Assembly: GCF_900130005.1 (NCBI RefSeq)
Contig: NZ_FQXP01000005.1
Span: 177,659-241,658, forward strand
Reading direction: 5' to 3'
Source of the DNA: Clostridium collagenovorans DSM 3089
GTDB lineage: Bacteria > Bacillota > Clostridia > Clostridiales > Clostridiaceae
Length of the DNA stretch: 64,000 nt
Position 1 is the stretch's first letter. Each line of letters begins with the position of its first letter. Below are positions 35,875 through 45,251 of the stretch, in pieces. The notes under the pieces are model-generated. The model did no database searches. It saw only the letters and a program-made list of their open reading frames with translations, and had not been told where the DNA came from. A program made the position numbers and the translations under genes.

Positions 35875-35920
35875 AATAACTTATCTATATATGTTTTTAA
35901 ACATATATAGATAAGTTATT
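35875..35920. repeat. Perfect 22-bp-arm inverted repeat
   Basis: Arms of 22 bases (AATAACTTATCTATATATGT plus TT, and its complement) meet at a 2-nt TT centre, so 46 bases form a perfect palindrome. It lies about 110 nt upstream of the LURP-one gene and about 150 nt beyond copZ's own terminator. There is no clear U-tract. It may be an AT-rich terminator or a protein-binding or replication-related palindrome. Confidence 0.7.
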
Positions 35921-36070
35921 TAAATTTCATTCTTCTACTTTATTTTCTTCTATATACTCTTAATAAAGAACCTGCATTATAGAATAAATATAACCATTAT
36001 TAGGAATATAGAATATTAATTAGAACTTATATAATATACTTAAACTACTAAAATATATATGTATTATAAA

Positions 36071-36109
36071 AGCACAGGTGATTAAATCATTACTTTAATC
36101 ACCTGTGCT
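36071..36109 (-). terminator. Terminator after copZ
   Basis: A perfect 16-bp stem (AGCACAGGTGATTAAA and complement) with a 7-nt loop, followed on the minus strand by TTTTATAAT, 10 nt past the copZ stop. Confidence 0.85.
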
Positions 36110-36118
36110 GTGCTATCA

Positions 36119-36325
36119 TTAAATATTTTCTATTTTAATTACATCATATCCATATTCTTCAATAGCTGCCTTTAATTCTTCATCTGTAGAGCTACCTTCA
36201 ACTAGAGCTGTTTTATTTTCTAAACTTACTTCTACCTTTGAAACTGTATCAAGTTCTTCTAATGCTTCTGTTACATGTTTTACACAGTGTCCACAACTCA
36301 TACCTTCAATAAAAATCTTTTTCAT
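36119..36325 (-). CDS. copZ: Copper chaperone (heavy-metal-associated domain)
   Basis: This 68-residue single HMA domain has the Cu(I) site GMSCGHCVKH (about 8-17; MxCxxC type) and an SKVEVSLENKTALVEG strand. It carries Cu(I) to the exporter CopA, encoded 181 nt upstream on the same strand. ATG follows AAAGGAG. The terminator at 36071 ends the unit. The gap from copA may hold a separate promoter, or the gene may be read through. Confidence 0.93.
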   Translation of the reverse strand: MKKIFIEGMSCGHCVKHVTEALEELDTVSKVEVSLENKTALVEGSSTDEELKAAIEEYGYDVIKIENI

Positions 36326-36506
36326 ATATATTCCACTCCTTTACTTAAGCAGTCTTTTAAGTTCTGCTCTAAACAAGTTATTATATTTAAACTACCTTTA
36401 TAGGTTGTTTCACTAATTTTTAAATAAATCTTCCCAATTTCCTGGGTACATCTAATTTTTTAAAATTAACTTATTATCTGTTTTATATTTCTATTCACTT
36501 CTTTTT

Positions 36507-38957
36507 TTATGCTTTAAATCTCTTAAGTCTAAGGGCATTTGCTAAAACTGATACTGAACTAAAGCTCATAGCTAAGGCTGCTATCATAGGATTTAACAAT
36601 GGTCCACCAAAGATATATAATACTCCCATGGCAACTGGAATACCTAAGGTATTATATCCAAAGGCCCATAATAAATTTTCCTTTATATTTTGTATAGTCT
36701 TTTTACTTAACTTAATAGCCGTTGCTACATCTACTAAATCACTTCTCATAAGTACTATATCCGCTGATTCTATAGCAACATCAGTTCCTGAGCCAATAGC
36801 AATACCTATATCTGCTTGAGCTAAGGCTGGTGCATCATTTATTCCATCCCCTACCATAGCAACCTTCACACCATCTTTTTGAAGTTTATTTACTTCCTTT
36901 GCTTTATCCTCTGGTAATACTTCTGCTAATACTATATCTATTCCAACCTGTTTTGCTATTGCCTCTGCTGTTCTTTTATTATCTCCAGTTATCATAGCAA
37001 CCTTTATTCCCATATTGTGCAATCTTTCAATTGCTTCTTTACTGCTAGCCTTTACAGTATCAGCAACAGCTATTATTGCCACAATTTGATTATCTATAGC
37101 AATATACATAGGTGTCTTACCTTCTTCTGCTAAAACCTTAGACTTCTCTTCTAATTCTCCTAAATTAAGATCTTTTTCCTTCATTAGCTTTTTATTTCCT
37201 AAAGAAACCTCTTTATTATCAATCTTAGCTTCTATTCCATGTCCAGAAATAGCTTTAAAGTTACTTATATCATATAACTTAAGGTCCCTATTAATTGCTT
37301 GCTGTACTATTGCTTCTCCTAAAGGATGCTCAGAAGCTTTTTCAGCACTAGCCGCTATAGATAAAATATATTCTTCAGTAAATTGTCCATGAATTATTAT
37401 ATCTGTAAGTTTAGGTTTACCCTCTGTTATTGTTCCTGTTTTATCAAAAACTATTGTTTTAATTTTATATGCTGTTTCTAGAGCTTCTCCACTTTTTATA
37501 AGCACTCCATTTTCAGCACCCTTACCTGTACCAACCATTATTGCTGTTGGTGTTGCTAATCCTAATGCACAGGGACAAGCAATTACTAAAACTGAAATAA
37601 AAATAGTTAATGAAAACATTACTGATTTACCACCAAGGAAGTACCATCCTAAGCCTGAAAGAAGTGCTAAAGATATAACAACAGGCACAAAATATCCTGA
37701 TATAATATCAGCCATCTTTGCAATAGGTGCTTTGGACCCTTGAGCATCTTCTACTAATTTTATTATTTGAGATAAGGCTGTATCTTTCCCTACCTTTGTA
37801 GCTTTATATTTTATAAAACCATTTTTATTTATACTTGCTCCAACTACATTGCTTCCTACATTTTTTTCAACTGGTAAGCTTTCCCCTGTTAGCATAGATT
37901 CATCAATAGATGTACTTCCCTCTACAACTACTCCATCCACCGCTAACTTTTCACCAGGTTTTGCTAGTACAACATCTCCAACCATAACTTCTTCTATTGG
38001 AATTATAACTTCTTTCCCATTTCTAATTACAGTTGCATTTTTAGGTTTAAGCCCCATAAGCTTTTTTATTGCCTCTGAAGTTTTCCCCTTAGTAACACTC
38101 TCTAAATATTTTCCTAATGTTATTAAGGTTAAAATAACTGCTGCTGATTCAAAATATAACTGATGAACATAATGTTGGTTATTTTGCGCTATTTGATAAG
38201 CAGCAAAAATTCCATATAAAAATGCAGCAGAGGTTCCTATTGCAATTAAGGAGTCCATATTAGGATTACCTTTAACTAAAGTCTTAAATCCAACTAAGAA
38301 AAACTTATAACCTATAGCTAAAACCGGAACTACTAAAGCCACTTGAAGCAAAGCAAAGTTCAAAGGATTTACATCTGGATTTATGAAACTTGGTAGTTTT
38401 AATCCTACCATTGGCCCCATTGCTATTATAAGTAGTGGCACTGCAAATATAGCAGAAAATATAAATCTATTCCATAAGGCCTTTCTTTCCTTCTCCTTAG
38501 AGTCCTTATCTGTATCCTGAACTTTTACTTCTTTTTCCTTAGCTACCTTGTATCCTGCCTTAACTATAGCATTCACAATTTCTCCTTCATTAGTTAAGGA
38601 GTCATCAAATTCTATATTTAACTTTTCAGAAGCGTAATTAACGCTTGCTTCCTTTGTTCCCTTCAACTTTTTTACAGACCTTTCCACTGCCTTTGCACAG
38701 GCTGCACAGGTCATTCCTTCTATTTTAAAACTCTCATTTTTTATATCTTCATTTACTATTTTATATCCGGCTTTATCCACAGCCTTCTCTAAATCTTCAA
38801 AAGTAACCTTTGTATCATCATAGTCTATTGTAAGTTTTTCTGTTGTATAATTAACCGTAGCTTCACTTACACCATCTATCTTTTTACTTACTCTTTCTAC
38901 TGCCTTTGCACACGCTGCACAAGTCATTCCTTCTATTTTAAAATCCTTATGTGTCAT
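36507..38957 (-). CDS. copA: Copper-exporting P1B-type ATPase
   Basis: The 816-residue protein has two N-terminal HMA domains, each with GMTCAACAKAVER (about 8-20 and 82-94). Eight membrane helices follow, with the CPC motif ACPCALGLATP in helix 6. The actuator loop TGES, the phosphorylation site DKTGTITEG, the ATP-site HPLGEAI and the hinge GDGINDAPALAQADIGIA are all present. It exports Cu(I) from the cytoplasm. It starts 9 nt after csoR, so CsoR and CopA are co-transcribed from the copper-responsive promoter. Confidence 0.98.
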   Translation of the reverse strand: MTHKDFKIEGMTCAACAKAVERVSKKIDGVSEATVNYTTEKLTIDYDDTKVTFEDLEKAVDKAGYKIVNEDIKNESFKIEGMTCAACAKAVERSVKKLKGTKEASVNYASEKLNIEFDDSLTNEGEIVNAIVKAGYKVAKEKEVKVQDTDKDSKEKERKALWNRFIFSAIFAVPLLIIAMGPMVGLKLPSFINPDVNPLNFALLQVALVVPVLAIGYKFFLVGFKTLVKGNPNMDSLIAIGTSAAFLYGIFAAYQIAQNNQHYVHQLYFESAAVILTLITLGKYLESVTKGKTSEAIKKLMGLKPKNATVIRNGKEVIIPIEEVMVGDVVLAKPGEKLAVDGVVVEGSTSIDESMLTGESLPVEKNVGSNVVGASINKNGFIKYKATKVGKDTALSQIIKLVEDAQGSKAPIAKMADIISGYFVPVVISLALLSGLGWYFLGGKSVMFSLTIFISVLVIACPCALGLATPTAIMVGTGKGAENGVLIKSGEALETAYKIKTIVFDKTGTITEGKPKLTDIIIHGQFTEEYILSIAASAEKASEHPLGEAIVQQAINRDLKLYDISNFKAISGHGIEAKIDNKEVSLGNKKLMKEKDLNLGELEEKSKVLAEEGKTPMYIAIDNQIVAIIAVADTVKASSKEAIERLHNMGIKVAMITGDNKRTAEAIAKQVGIDIVLAEVLPEDKAKEVNKLQKDGVKVAMVGDGINDAPALAQADIGIAIGSGTDVAIESADIVLMRSDLVDVATAIKLSKKTIQNIKENLLWAFGYNTLGIPVAMGVLYIFGGPLLNPMIAALAMSFSSVSVLANALRLKRFKA

Positions 38958-38966
38958 TTCTCCCTC

Positions 38967-39233
38967 CTATTTGCTTATTACCTTTTCTAATACACCAATT
39001 ATTTCATCTATCTTTTCATCAGCATTATCACTCATACATGCTTTCTTTACACAATGGTTTAAGTGCTGTTTTAAAATAAGCATATTAGCTTTCTTTAATA
39101 AACCTTGAGCTGCTACTATTTGATTAGAAATATCTATACAATACCTCTCATCCTCTATCATTTTTATTATTCCTTCAATTTGTCCCTTTGAAGTTTTTAA
39201 TGCTTGCATTGCTTTTTTCTTTTCTTCGTTCAT
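38967..39233 (-). CDS. csoR: Copper-sensing transcriptional repressor CsoR
   Basis: The 88-residue all-helical regulator begins MNEEKKKAM; ATG 39233 follows GGGAGG. The Cu(I) ligands are visible as Cys in RYCIDIS, then His and Cys in LNHCVKKAC (x-Cys, His, Cys pattern). An upstream in-frame ATG at 39278 would place the operator inside the gene and is rejected. Without copper, CsoR binds the GC-rich palindrome at 39246-39260. First gene of csoR-copA. Confidence 0.95.
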   Translation of the reverse strand: MNEEKKKAMQALKTSKGQIEGIIKMIEDERYCIDISNQIVAAQGLLKKANMLILKQHLNHCVKKACMSDNADEKIDEIIGVLEKVISK

Positions 39234-39245
39234 TTTATACCTCCC

Positions 39246-39297
39246 CACCCCTAGGGGGTGTCTATCTGTATTATACACCTTATTTAAATTATTTCAA
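39246..39297 (-). promoter_or_regulatory. csoR-copA promoter with CsoR operator
   Basis: On the minus strand there is a -35 TTGAAA (39297-39292), 16 nt, and a -10 TATAAT (39275-39270). It is followed at once by the palindrome CACCCCCTAGGGGTG (39260-39246). A G/C-rich palindrome of this kind in an AT-rich genome is typical for CsoR operators. It lies where the transcription start should be, so bound CsoR would block initiation and autoregulate. Confidence 0.85.
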
Positions 39298-39392
39298 TAT
39301 AAAAATAAAAAAATACCCTTTAGAAATAAATTCTAGAATATACCTTTTATAATTGATAATTCTTTTATCTCTATAGAGTATTTTTTCTTATA

Positions 39393-40250
39393 TTATATAA
39401 AAAATCTATTTTCTAAATAATCTATATATCTCTTTTCTCTCTTATTTTTATTTAATCTTCTAATCAATATGAATAATGCACTTCCAACCATTAATGCTAT
39501 GGATATAATCTGTGCAGTCCTTAATGTTCCAAAGGCATATAAGCTATCCGTTCTCATGCCCTCAATAAAGAATCTACCAAAGGAGTACCACAATATATAA
39601 CTAGCAATTAAATCTCCCTTATAAAATAATTTAGTTCTTCTTAAAATAATCAATAAGATAAACCCCAAAATATTCCATAAGGATTCATATAAAAATGTTG
39701 GATGATAATAAGCACCATTTATATACATTTGATTTATTATAAAATCAGGCAATCTCATATTCTCTAAAAATTGTCTTTGAGCTTCTAAGTCAGCTCCTGG
39801 TACTACTCCTCCATGAGCTTCTTGATTCATGAAGTTTCCCCATCTTCCTATAGCCTGTGCTAAAATAAAGTTCGGCGCAATTGTATCTAATACTAATAAA
39901 GTATCTTCTCTTCTCTTTTTACAAAGTACTATAAGAAAAATAGCACCACCAATTATAGCACCATGTATAGCCAATCCACCATTCCATATTGCAAAAACCT
40001 CATTTAAATGCTTTGAATAATAACTCCACTTAAAAATCACATAGTATATTCTTGCACAAAGTATGCTAATAGGAAATCCGTATAAAAAAATATCAAAATA
40101 AAGATCACTTTTTATACCTACTCTTTTTCCTTCTCTAATAGATAACCATAATGCAAGCAAAGCTCCACTTATTATCAAAACAGCATACCAATGTATTTGT
40201 AAAGATCCTATTTCAAATAGTATAGGATTTAAGGGTTGTATTGTATTCAT
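39393..40250 (-). CDS. lgt: Prolipoprotein diacylglyceryl transferase
   Basis: This 285-residue membrane enzyme moves diacylglycerol to the lipobox Cys of prolipoproteins. The signature GRWGNFMNQEAHGG (about 137-150) is complete, and HPTFLYES (about 177-184) and YSFGRFFIEGMR (about 223-234) fit the family. About seven membrane helices are seen, and length is normal. It is separate from the copper operon upstream. ATG is in a weak ribosome binding site context (AAGGAG about 6 nt before). Confidence 0.96.
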   Translation of the reverse strand: MNTIQPLNPILFEIGSLQIHWYAVLIISGALLALWLSIREGKRVGIKSDLYFDIFLYGFPISILCARIYYVIFKWSYYSKHLNEVFAIWNGGLAIHGAIIGGAIFLIVLCKKRREDTLLVLDTIAPNFILAQAIGRWGNFMNQEAHGGVVPGADLEAQRQFLENMRLPDFIINQMYINGAYYHPTFLYESLWNILGFILLIILRRTKLFYKGDLIASYILWYSFGRFFIEGMRTDSLYAFGTLRTAQIISIALMVGSALFILIRRLNKNKREKRYIDYLENRFFI

Positions 40251-40506
40251 TATCTTTTCTCCTTAAGTTTTAGATTTCCTACCTTCATAAAAATATTATC
40301 ATCATTATATACAATTAGTATAATGTTTTTTTATGAATATATTATAAAATTTATCTTAAGGAGATACTTATATATTATAATCAATAAACTTACTCAAATT
40401 TAAACTTAATTTTATTATAGAATCTATAGTGTCTAATTAATATTTTATATTTGTATTAATATTTATTCTCTAATAAGTCTTACCTATAAATAGAATTTAT
40501 ATATTT

Positions 40507-42153
40507 TTATATAAGCTCAGAAACCTTTTCAAGCCCTACTGATAAAGCCTTATCAAAATCATTACAGAATGCTCTTTCTCCTAGCTTATCTACAAAGCCT
40601 CTTCTTTCCATAAGCTCTTTAACATCTATATGCATCTCTGAGAATATTAATATTACACCTTGCTTTTTTAATGACTCTTGTAACTTATATATAGTATCAT
40701 AACCTGTTGCATCTATTACTTTACTATGTCTCATACGTAAAATAACTACCTTTGTGTTATCTTTAATATCACTTAACTTATCACTTAAAGTATCAACTGA
40801 ACCAAAGAATAAAGGTCCTTTTAAATCATATACTAATATTTTTTCACCAATTTTTCTCACACTATCTTCCAAATGCTCTGCACCATGGGATTTATGTACC
40901 TCCGTAGATACTGCCATTTGTCTCATGAATAATACTACTGATATAACAACTCCAATTTCTATTGCAACAACTAAATCAAATATAACTGTAAGTAAAAAAG
41001 TTACTATTAATATTGCTATATCACTCTTATTAGCACGTAAAAGTTCTTTAAAAGCCTTGAATTCACACATATTATAAGATACAACCATTAAGATTGCAGC
41101 TAAAACAGCTAATGGTATAAACTTTGCTAAAGGCATAAATACCTTCATTATTAATAATAATGTTATAGCATGTACAATTCCTGCTATTGGAGTTCTACCA
41201 CCATTTTTAACATTAGCAGCTGTTCTTGCTATTGCACCTGTTGCTGGTATACCACCAAATAGACCTGTAGCTATATTAGCTACACCTTGAGCAATTAATT
41301 CCATATTTGAATTATGCTTGTCTTCTATCATTGCATCAGAAACTACTGCTGATAACAATGATTCTATTCCAGCTAAAACTGCTATTGTAAAGGCTGGTTT
41401 AAATAAAACTTTTATTGTTGCAAAATCTATATTTGGTATAGATATCTTAGGAATACTTGAAGATATTTCTCCAAACTGACTTCCAATTGTAGGTACATCT
41501 AATTTAAAAATAACTGTACCTACAGTTACTATAATTAAAGCTACTAGTGATCCTGGTATAGTTTTATTAACCTTAGGCCATAAAACTATTATAGCTATTG
41601 ATATTACTCCTAATAAAAAAGCGATCCAATTTATAGTTCCTATATTGTTTATATAAGCAGATATCTTAGGTATAAATTCTGAAGGTACTTTATCTATATT
41701 TAATCCTAAAAAATCCTTTATTTGAGTTGCAAATAGTGTAACACCTATTCCTGCTGTAAATCCTACTGTTATTGGATAACAAATATATTTTATTAGTGAT
41801 CCAAACTTTAGTAGACCAAAAATTATTAATATAATCCCTGCCATTATAGTAGAAATAACTAACCCTTCAAATCCATACTGTTCAATTATTCCATAAACTA
41901 TTACTACAAAAGCACCTGTAGGTCCTCCTATTTGAACTCTACTTCCACCTATGGCTGAAATAATAAATCCTGCTATTATAGCAGTTATTAATCCCTTATC
42001 CGGTGTAACCCCTGAAGATATTCCTAAAGCTACAGATAAAGGTAATGCTATTATTGCCACAATAATTCCTGCTATAATATCCTTTATCACTTGTTCCTTA
42101 GAAAAACCTCCCTCTTTCTTATTGAAAATATCAATTAGTTTAGGTGTCTCCAT
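40507..42153 (-). CDS. SulP family anion transporter with STAS domain
   Basis: The 548-residue protein has about 10-12 membrane helices starting IIAGIIVAIIALPLSVALGI (about 28-47), the family region of SulP permeases. It ends in a cytoplasmic STAS domain (about 435-545; VYDLKGPLFFGSV, SKVIDATGYDTIYKL). Members carry sulfate, bicarbonate or other anions. The substrate cannot be read. Start ATG follows AGGAGG. Stands alone. Confidence 0.93.
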   Translation of the reverse strand: METPKLIDIFNKKEGGFSKEQVIKDIIAGIIVAIIALPLSVALGISSGVTPDKGLITAIIAGFIISAIGGSRVQIGGPTGAFVVIVYGIIEQYGFEGLVISTIMAGIILIIFGLLKFGSLIKYICYPITVGFTAGIGVTLFATQIKDFLGLNIDKVPSEFIPKISAYINNIGTINWIAFLLGVISIAIIVLWPKVNKTIPGSLVALIIVTVGTVIFKLDVPTIGSQFGEISSSIPKISIPNIDFATIKVLFKPAFTIAVLAGIESLLSAVVSDAMIEDKHNSNMELIAQGVANIATGLFGGIPATGAIARTAANVKNGGRTPIAGIVHAITLLLIMKVFMPLAKFIPLAVLAAILMVVSYNMCEFKAFKELLRANKSDIAILIVTFLLTVIFDLVVAIEIGVVISVVLFMRQMAVSTEVHKSHGAEHLEDSVRKIGEKILVYDLKGPLFFGSVDTLSDKLSDIKDNTKVVILRMRHSKVIDATGYDTIYKLQESLKKQGVILIFSEMHIDVKELMERRGFVDKLGERAFCNDFDKALSVGLEKVSELI

Positions 42154-42355
42154 TCTCTTTCCTCCTATTTAAAATTAACCTATTAAATTATATACTTTTT
42201 ACACCTAATCCTTTTTTTTACACTACTTCTTAATTCAAAGATTTTTAGAGTTATATTGCTTATTTATAAGTTATTTTATTATACTGATAAATTTTAATGA
42301 ATTTCCCTTCATTTCACGCAAATTTCATAGTTTGTTAAATTTTTTTTAAAAATTT

Positions 42356-42394
42356 ACACCCAATACAATGAATTTCGTTCATTATATTGGGTGT
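42356..42394 (-). terminator. Terminator after AcoX-like gene
   Basis: A 17-bp stem (ACACCCAATACAATGAA against TTCATTATATTGGGTGT, one mismatch) with 5-nt loop. The T-rich run on the minus strand follows the stem. Confidence 0.85.
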
Positions 42395-42428
42395 ATTTTA
42401 CTTTAATATTATATTTTTGTATATTATA

Positions 42429-43538
42429 TCAATCACCTATCTTATACATTATCCTCTCACTATAGCCTATTATAACCTTTACATATCCACTTAATTCTTT
42501 ATCTAATTCAAGGTCACCAGTGTCTACTAATAAAGACTCTCCATTTAAGCTTATAATTTTACTTAAAGCTGATATAACAATAATATTTTCTTTCCCCACA
42601 GTCTTAATAACTTTTGGACTTAATTGTTGATTGCCTCTTCCAAAAATATATCCCTGTCCCCCTGTAGGTGTAACTACTACCTTAGCTTTACTTCCTCTAA
42701 TATAATCTAATATTTCTTCTTCTCTAAGATCCTCTTTCACCAGTTTTTTATTATATAACAAATCAATTCCTAATAAAGTACCATTATATCCAAGTTCCCT
42801 CATAATAGGTCTAGTTGTTGAACCTGAACCTATAATATAATAGCAATCCGCTTCCATTGAATCTATTACGGATCTTCCTATAGCTCTTTTAGTACTTTCT
42901 TCATTCAAAACCGAACCAGCTTTCCTATTTTGCATATACTTCTTATCATGAGGAATTTTTAAATATCCGTAAAGTCTTGTCTTAACTATATCAGATCTAA
43001 AAGATTCCTCATCTATATCAATAACCTCTACTTCTTTTATTTTTCCCTTTTCATTTTTTATATAAGCTAAAGCCATTTCTCCTGCTTTTTTAGGAGTAGT
43101 AGCATATACTGCTGAGTGTATCTTTACACCTGAAGGTATTCCAATTACTACTGCATCTTCTCCTAAAGCAGTATATATGTCTCTTGCCGTACCATCTCCT
43201 CCTGCAAATAAAATTAAATCCACATTCTTTTCCTTCAATAACTTAGCAGCATTTATAGTATCTTCTGAAGTAGTAAGTACATCTTTTTTCTCTCCTAATA
43301 CATAAGGATTAAAGCCAAGTTCTCTACATTCAACCTCTCCCATATCACCGAAGAAGGTATAAATTTCTATATCATTTTTTAATTCACTCAATTGACTTAA
43401 GGCTATTTTCGCTCTATTGGGTGCCTCTGGTTTAGCTCCTAGTTCTAATGCCTTTTCATAAACTCCATCAGTACCCTTTAATCCCACTCTTCCTCCCATA
43501 CCAGCTATAGGATTAACTAGAAAACCTACTTTTTTCAC
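42429..43538 (-). CDS. ATP-NAD kinase family protein, AcoX-like
   Basis: This 369-residue protein begins KKVGFLVNPIAGMGGRVGLK and has the NAD kinase/diacylglycerol kinase motif LFAGGDGTARDIY (about 111-123), then VIGIPSGVKIHSAVYAT (about 134-150). This domain set is that of AcoX-like proteins found by acetoin-utilisation and glycine-related operons. The reaction is not established; a NAD kinase-like role is inference. It lies downstream of gcvPB behind a terminator, so it may have its own promoter. Confidence 0.85.
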   Translation of the reverse strand: MKKVGFLVNPIAGMGGRVGLKGTDGVYEKALELGAKPEAPNRAKIALSQLSELKNDIEIYTFFGDMGEVECRELGFNPYVLGEKKDVLTTSEDTINAAKLLKEKNVDLILFAGGDGTARDIYTALGEDAVVIGIPSGVKIHSAVYATTPKKAGEMALAYIKNEKGKIKEVEVIDIDEESFRSDIVKTRLYGYLKIPHDKKYMQNRKAGSVLNEESTKRAIGRSVIDSMEADCYYIIGSGSTTRPIMRELGYNGTLLGIDLLYNKKLVKEDLREEEILDYIRGSKAKVVVTPTGGQGYIFGRGNQQLSPKVIKTVGKENIIVISALSKIISLNGESLLVDTGDLELDKELSGYVKVIIGYSERIMYKIGD

Positions 43539-43579
43539 TAAATCACCTCATTTGTATAAATGTAGCCTAAATTTACAAT

Positions 43580-43623
43580 AGGGGTTGTTTAATTAAAATA
43601 AATTTAATTTTAAAACAACCCCT
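43580..43623 (-). terminator. Terminator after gcvPB
   Basis: Arms AGGGGTTGTTT and AAACAACCCCT enclose a longer AT-rich hairpin, between gcvPB and the next gene. The minus-strand side lacks a clean U-run, so efficiency is uncertain. Confidence 0.7.
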
Positions 43624-43655
43624 AAACCTTTTATAAAAGTCTATTTAATTATTTA

Positions 43656-45215
43656 TTAATTTTCAGCCTTTTTAAGATAGCTTCTCCAAGTAACACACCA
43701 TTTTTCTGGTATATCTAAATCAGTGCAATCAATTTTATGAACTACACTATTGTGTGGAGCTGTCTTAACTATTTTTGGATTAGTATAAGCTTCATTCACA
43801 ATGTGTTTAAATGCTTCAATATATTCATCCATATCTTCTTTAGATGTAGTTTCTGTAGGTTCTAAAGTAAATGGTGATGGTACTATATATGGATGATGAC
43901 TTGTCCAGAAATGTAGTCCAAAGTCAAATATTCTATTTTGGAAGTCCTCAACTTCAATTCCTGTTTCTTGTCTCAACTCCTCCATACTATATCTAACTTG
44001 CTCAATTCTTTGCTTTCCTTCAATATATGGAGCACTCATTCCCTTAATTTCTAATATCTTTTTATATAAATAGTTATTATTTAAAACTGCAATTTTAGCA
44101 ACTTCGTATAATCCTTCAGCACCTAAGCTCATTATCCAAGAATAAGCCTTTAACATTACCTGTGGTACCCCATAGAAGCTTCTTACCTTTCCTATACTAT
44201 TTTTAATATCATAGTTTAAGAAGTATTTTTCTCCATCAAAATCCACAAGTGGACCTGGCATAAATTCTTCTAGATATTTTAATACTCCTACTGCACCTGT
44301 AGCTGGACCACCACATCCATGAGGAGTTGAGAAGGTCTTGTGTAAGTTAAAGAAACACATATCAAAATCCGCTTCTTTAGCTCTTGTAACGCCTAATAAT
44401 CCATTTGCATTAGCTTGGTCATAGCAACATAATCCACCAGCTTCATGAACTAACTTAGTAAATTCTTGAACTCTTTTATTATAAACACCTGTATCTTCTG
44501 GATTAGCTACTATAAATGCAGCAGTTCTTTCTGAAACTGCGGCTTTAAATGCTTCAAAATCAGGATATCCCTCTTTATCTGGATAGATAGTTATTATTTT
44601 ATATCCCTTTATAGCTGCTGCAGCTGCATCAGATGGGTGAGAGAACATAGTTGTTATAATCTCATCTCTTTGTTCACCCTCACCTTTAGATTCATGGTAA
44701 GCTCTAACTAATGAAGCCATAGTCATGATAGCCTGACTACCACCACTTGGTTGCATAGTAAATCTATCCATACCTGATATTTCTCTCATATATAAATCTA
44801 ATTTATACATGACTTCTAATATCCCTTGAACAGTACTTTCATCTTGTAATGGATGTAACTCTGTTATTTTAGGCATCTTTGCTAGAACTTCATTAATTTT
44901 AGGACTATACTTCATAGTACAAGTACCCTGTCCTATCTCAACATTGAAATCTGCACCTAAAGTTTCTTGAGACAATCTTAAATAGTGTCTTAACACCTTT
45001 AATTGTTCTATTTCTGGTAACTTCGGCTCCTCTTTTCTAACTAGTTTTGATGGTAATCTATCTAAACCCGAACCTACTTGTTCTACTATTTCACATTCTG
45101 ATAATGGTGGTACCACACCTCTTTGTCCTGGTCTACTTAATTCAAAAATTATTGGCTCATCCCATTTCGCTTGATGGAATTGTCTTACTTTATGATCTCT
45201 TTTAATCTTTTTCAT
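43656..45215 (-). CDS. gcvPB: Glycine dehydrogenase (decarboxylating) subunit 2 (P-protein, PLP part)
   Basis: The 519-residue C-terminal half of the split P-protein carries the PLP lysine in NLHKTFSTPHGCGGP (about 291-305) and MQPSGGSQAIMTMASL. It decarboxylates glycine onto the lipoyl arm of GcvH. gcvPA lies 36 nt upstream, so they are one transcript. GcvT, GcvH and GcvL are not in the window. Confidence 0.97.
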   Translation of the reverse strand: MKKIKRDHKVRQFHQAKWDEPIIFELSRPGQRGVVPPLSECEIVEQVGSGLDRLPSKLVRKEEPKLPEIEQLKVLRHYLRLSQETLGADFNVEIGQGTCTMKYSPKINEVLAKMPKITELHPLQDESTVQGILEVMYKLDLYMREISGMDRFTMQPSGGSQAIMTMASLVRAYHESKGEGEQRDEIITTMFSHPSDAAAAAIKGYKIITIYPDKEGYPDFEAFKAAVSERTAAFIVANPEDTGVYNKRVQEFTKLVHEAGGLCCYDQANANGLLGVTRAKEADFDMCFFNLHKTFSTPHGCGGPATGAVGVLKYLEEFMPGPLVDFDGEKYFLNYDIKNSIGKVRSFYGVPQVMLKAYSWIMSLGAEGLYEVAKIAVLNNNYLYKKILEIKGMSAPYIEGKQRIEQVRYSMEELRQETGIEVEDFQNRIFDFGLHFWTSHHPYIVPSPFTLEPTETTSKEDMDEYIEAFKHIVNEAYTNPKIVKTAPHNSVVHKIDCTDLDIPEKWCVTWRSYLKKAEN

Positions 45216-45251
45216 TTTTTCTACCCCTTTCTTAGAATTCCGTATCTTCTA

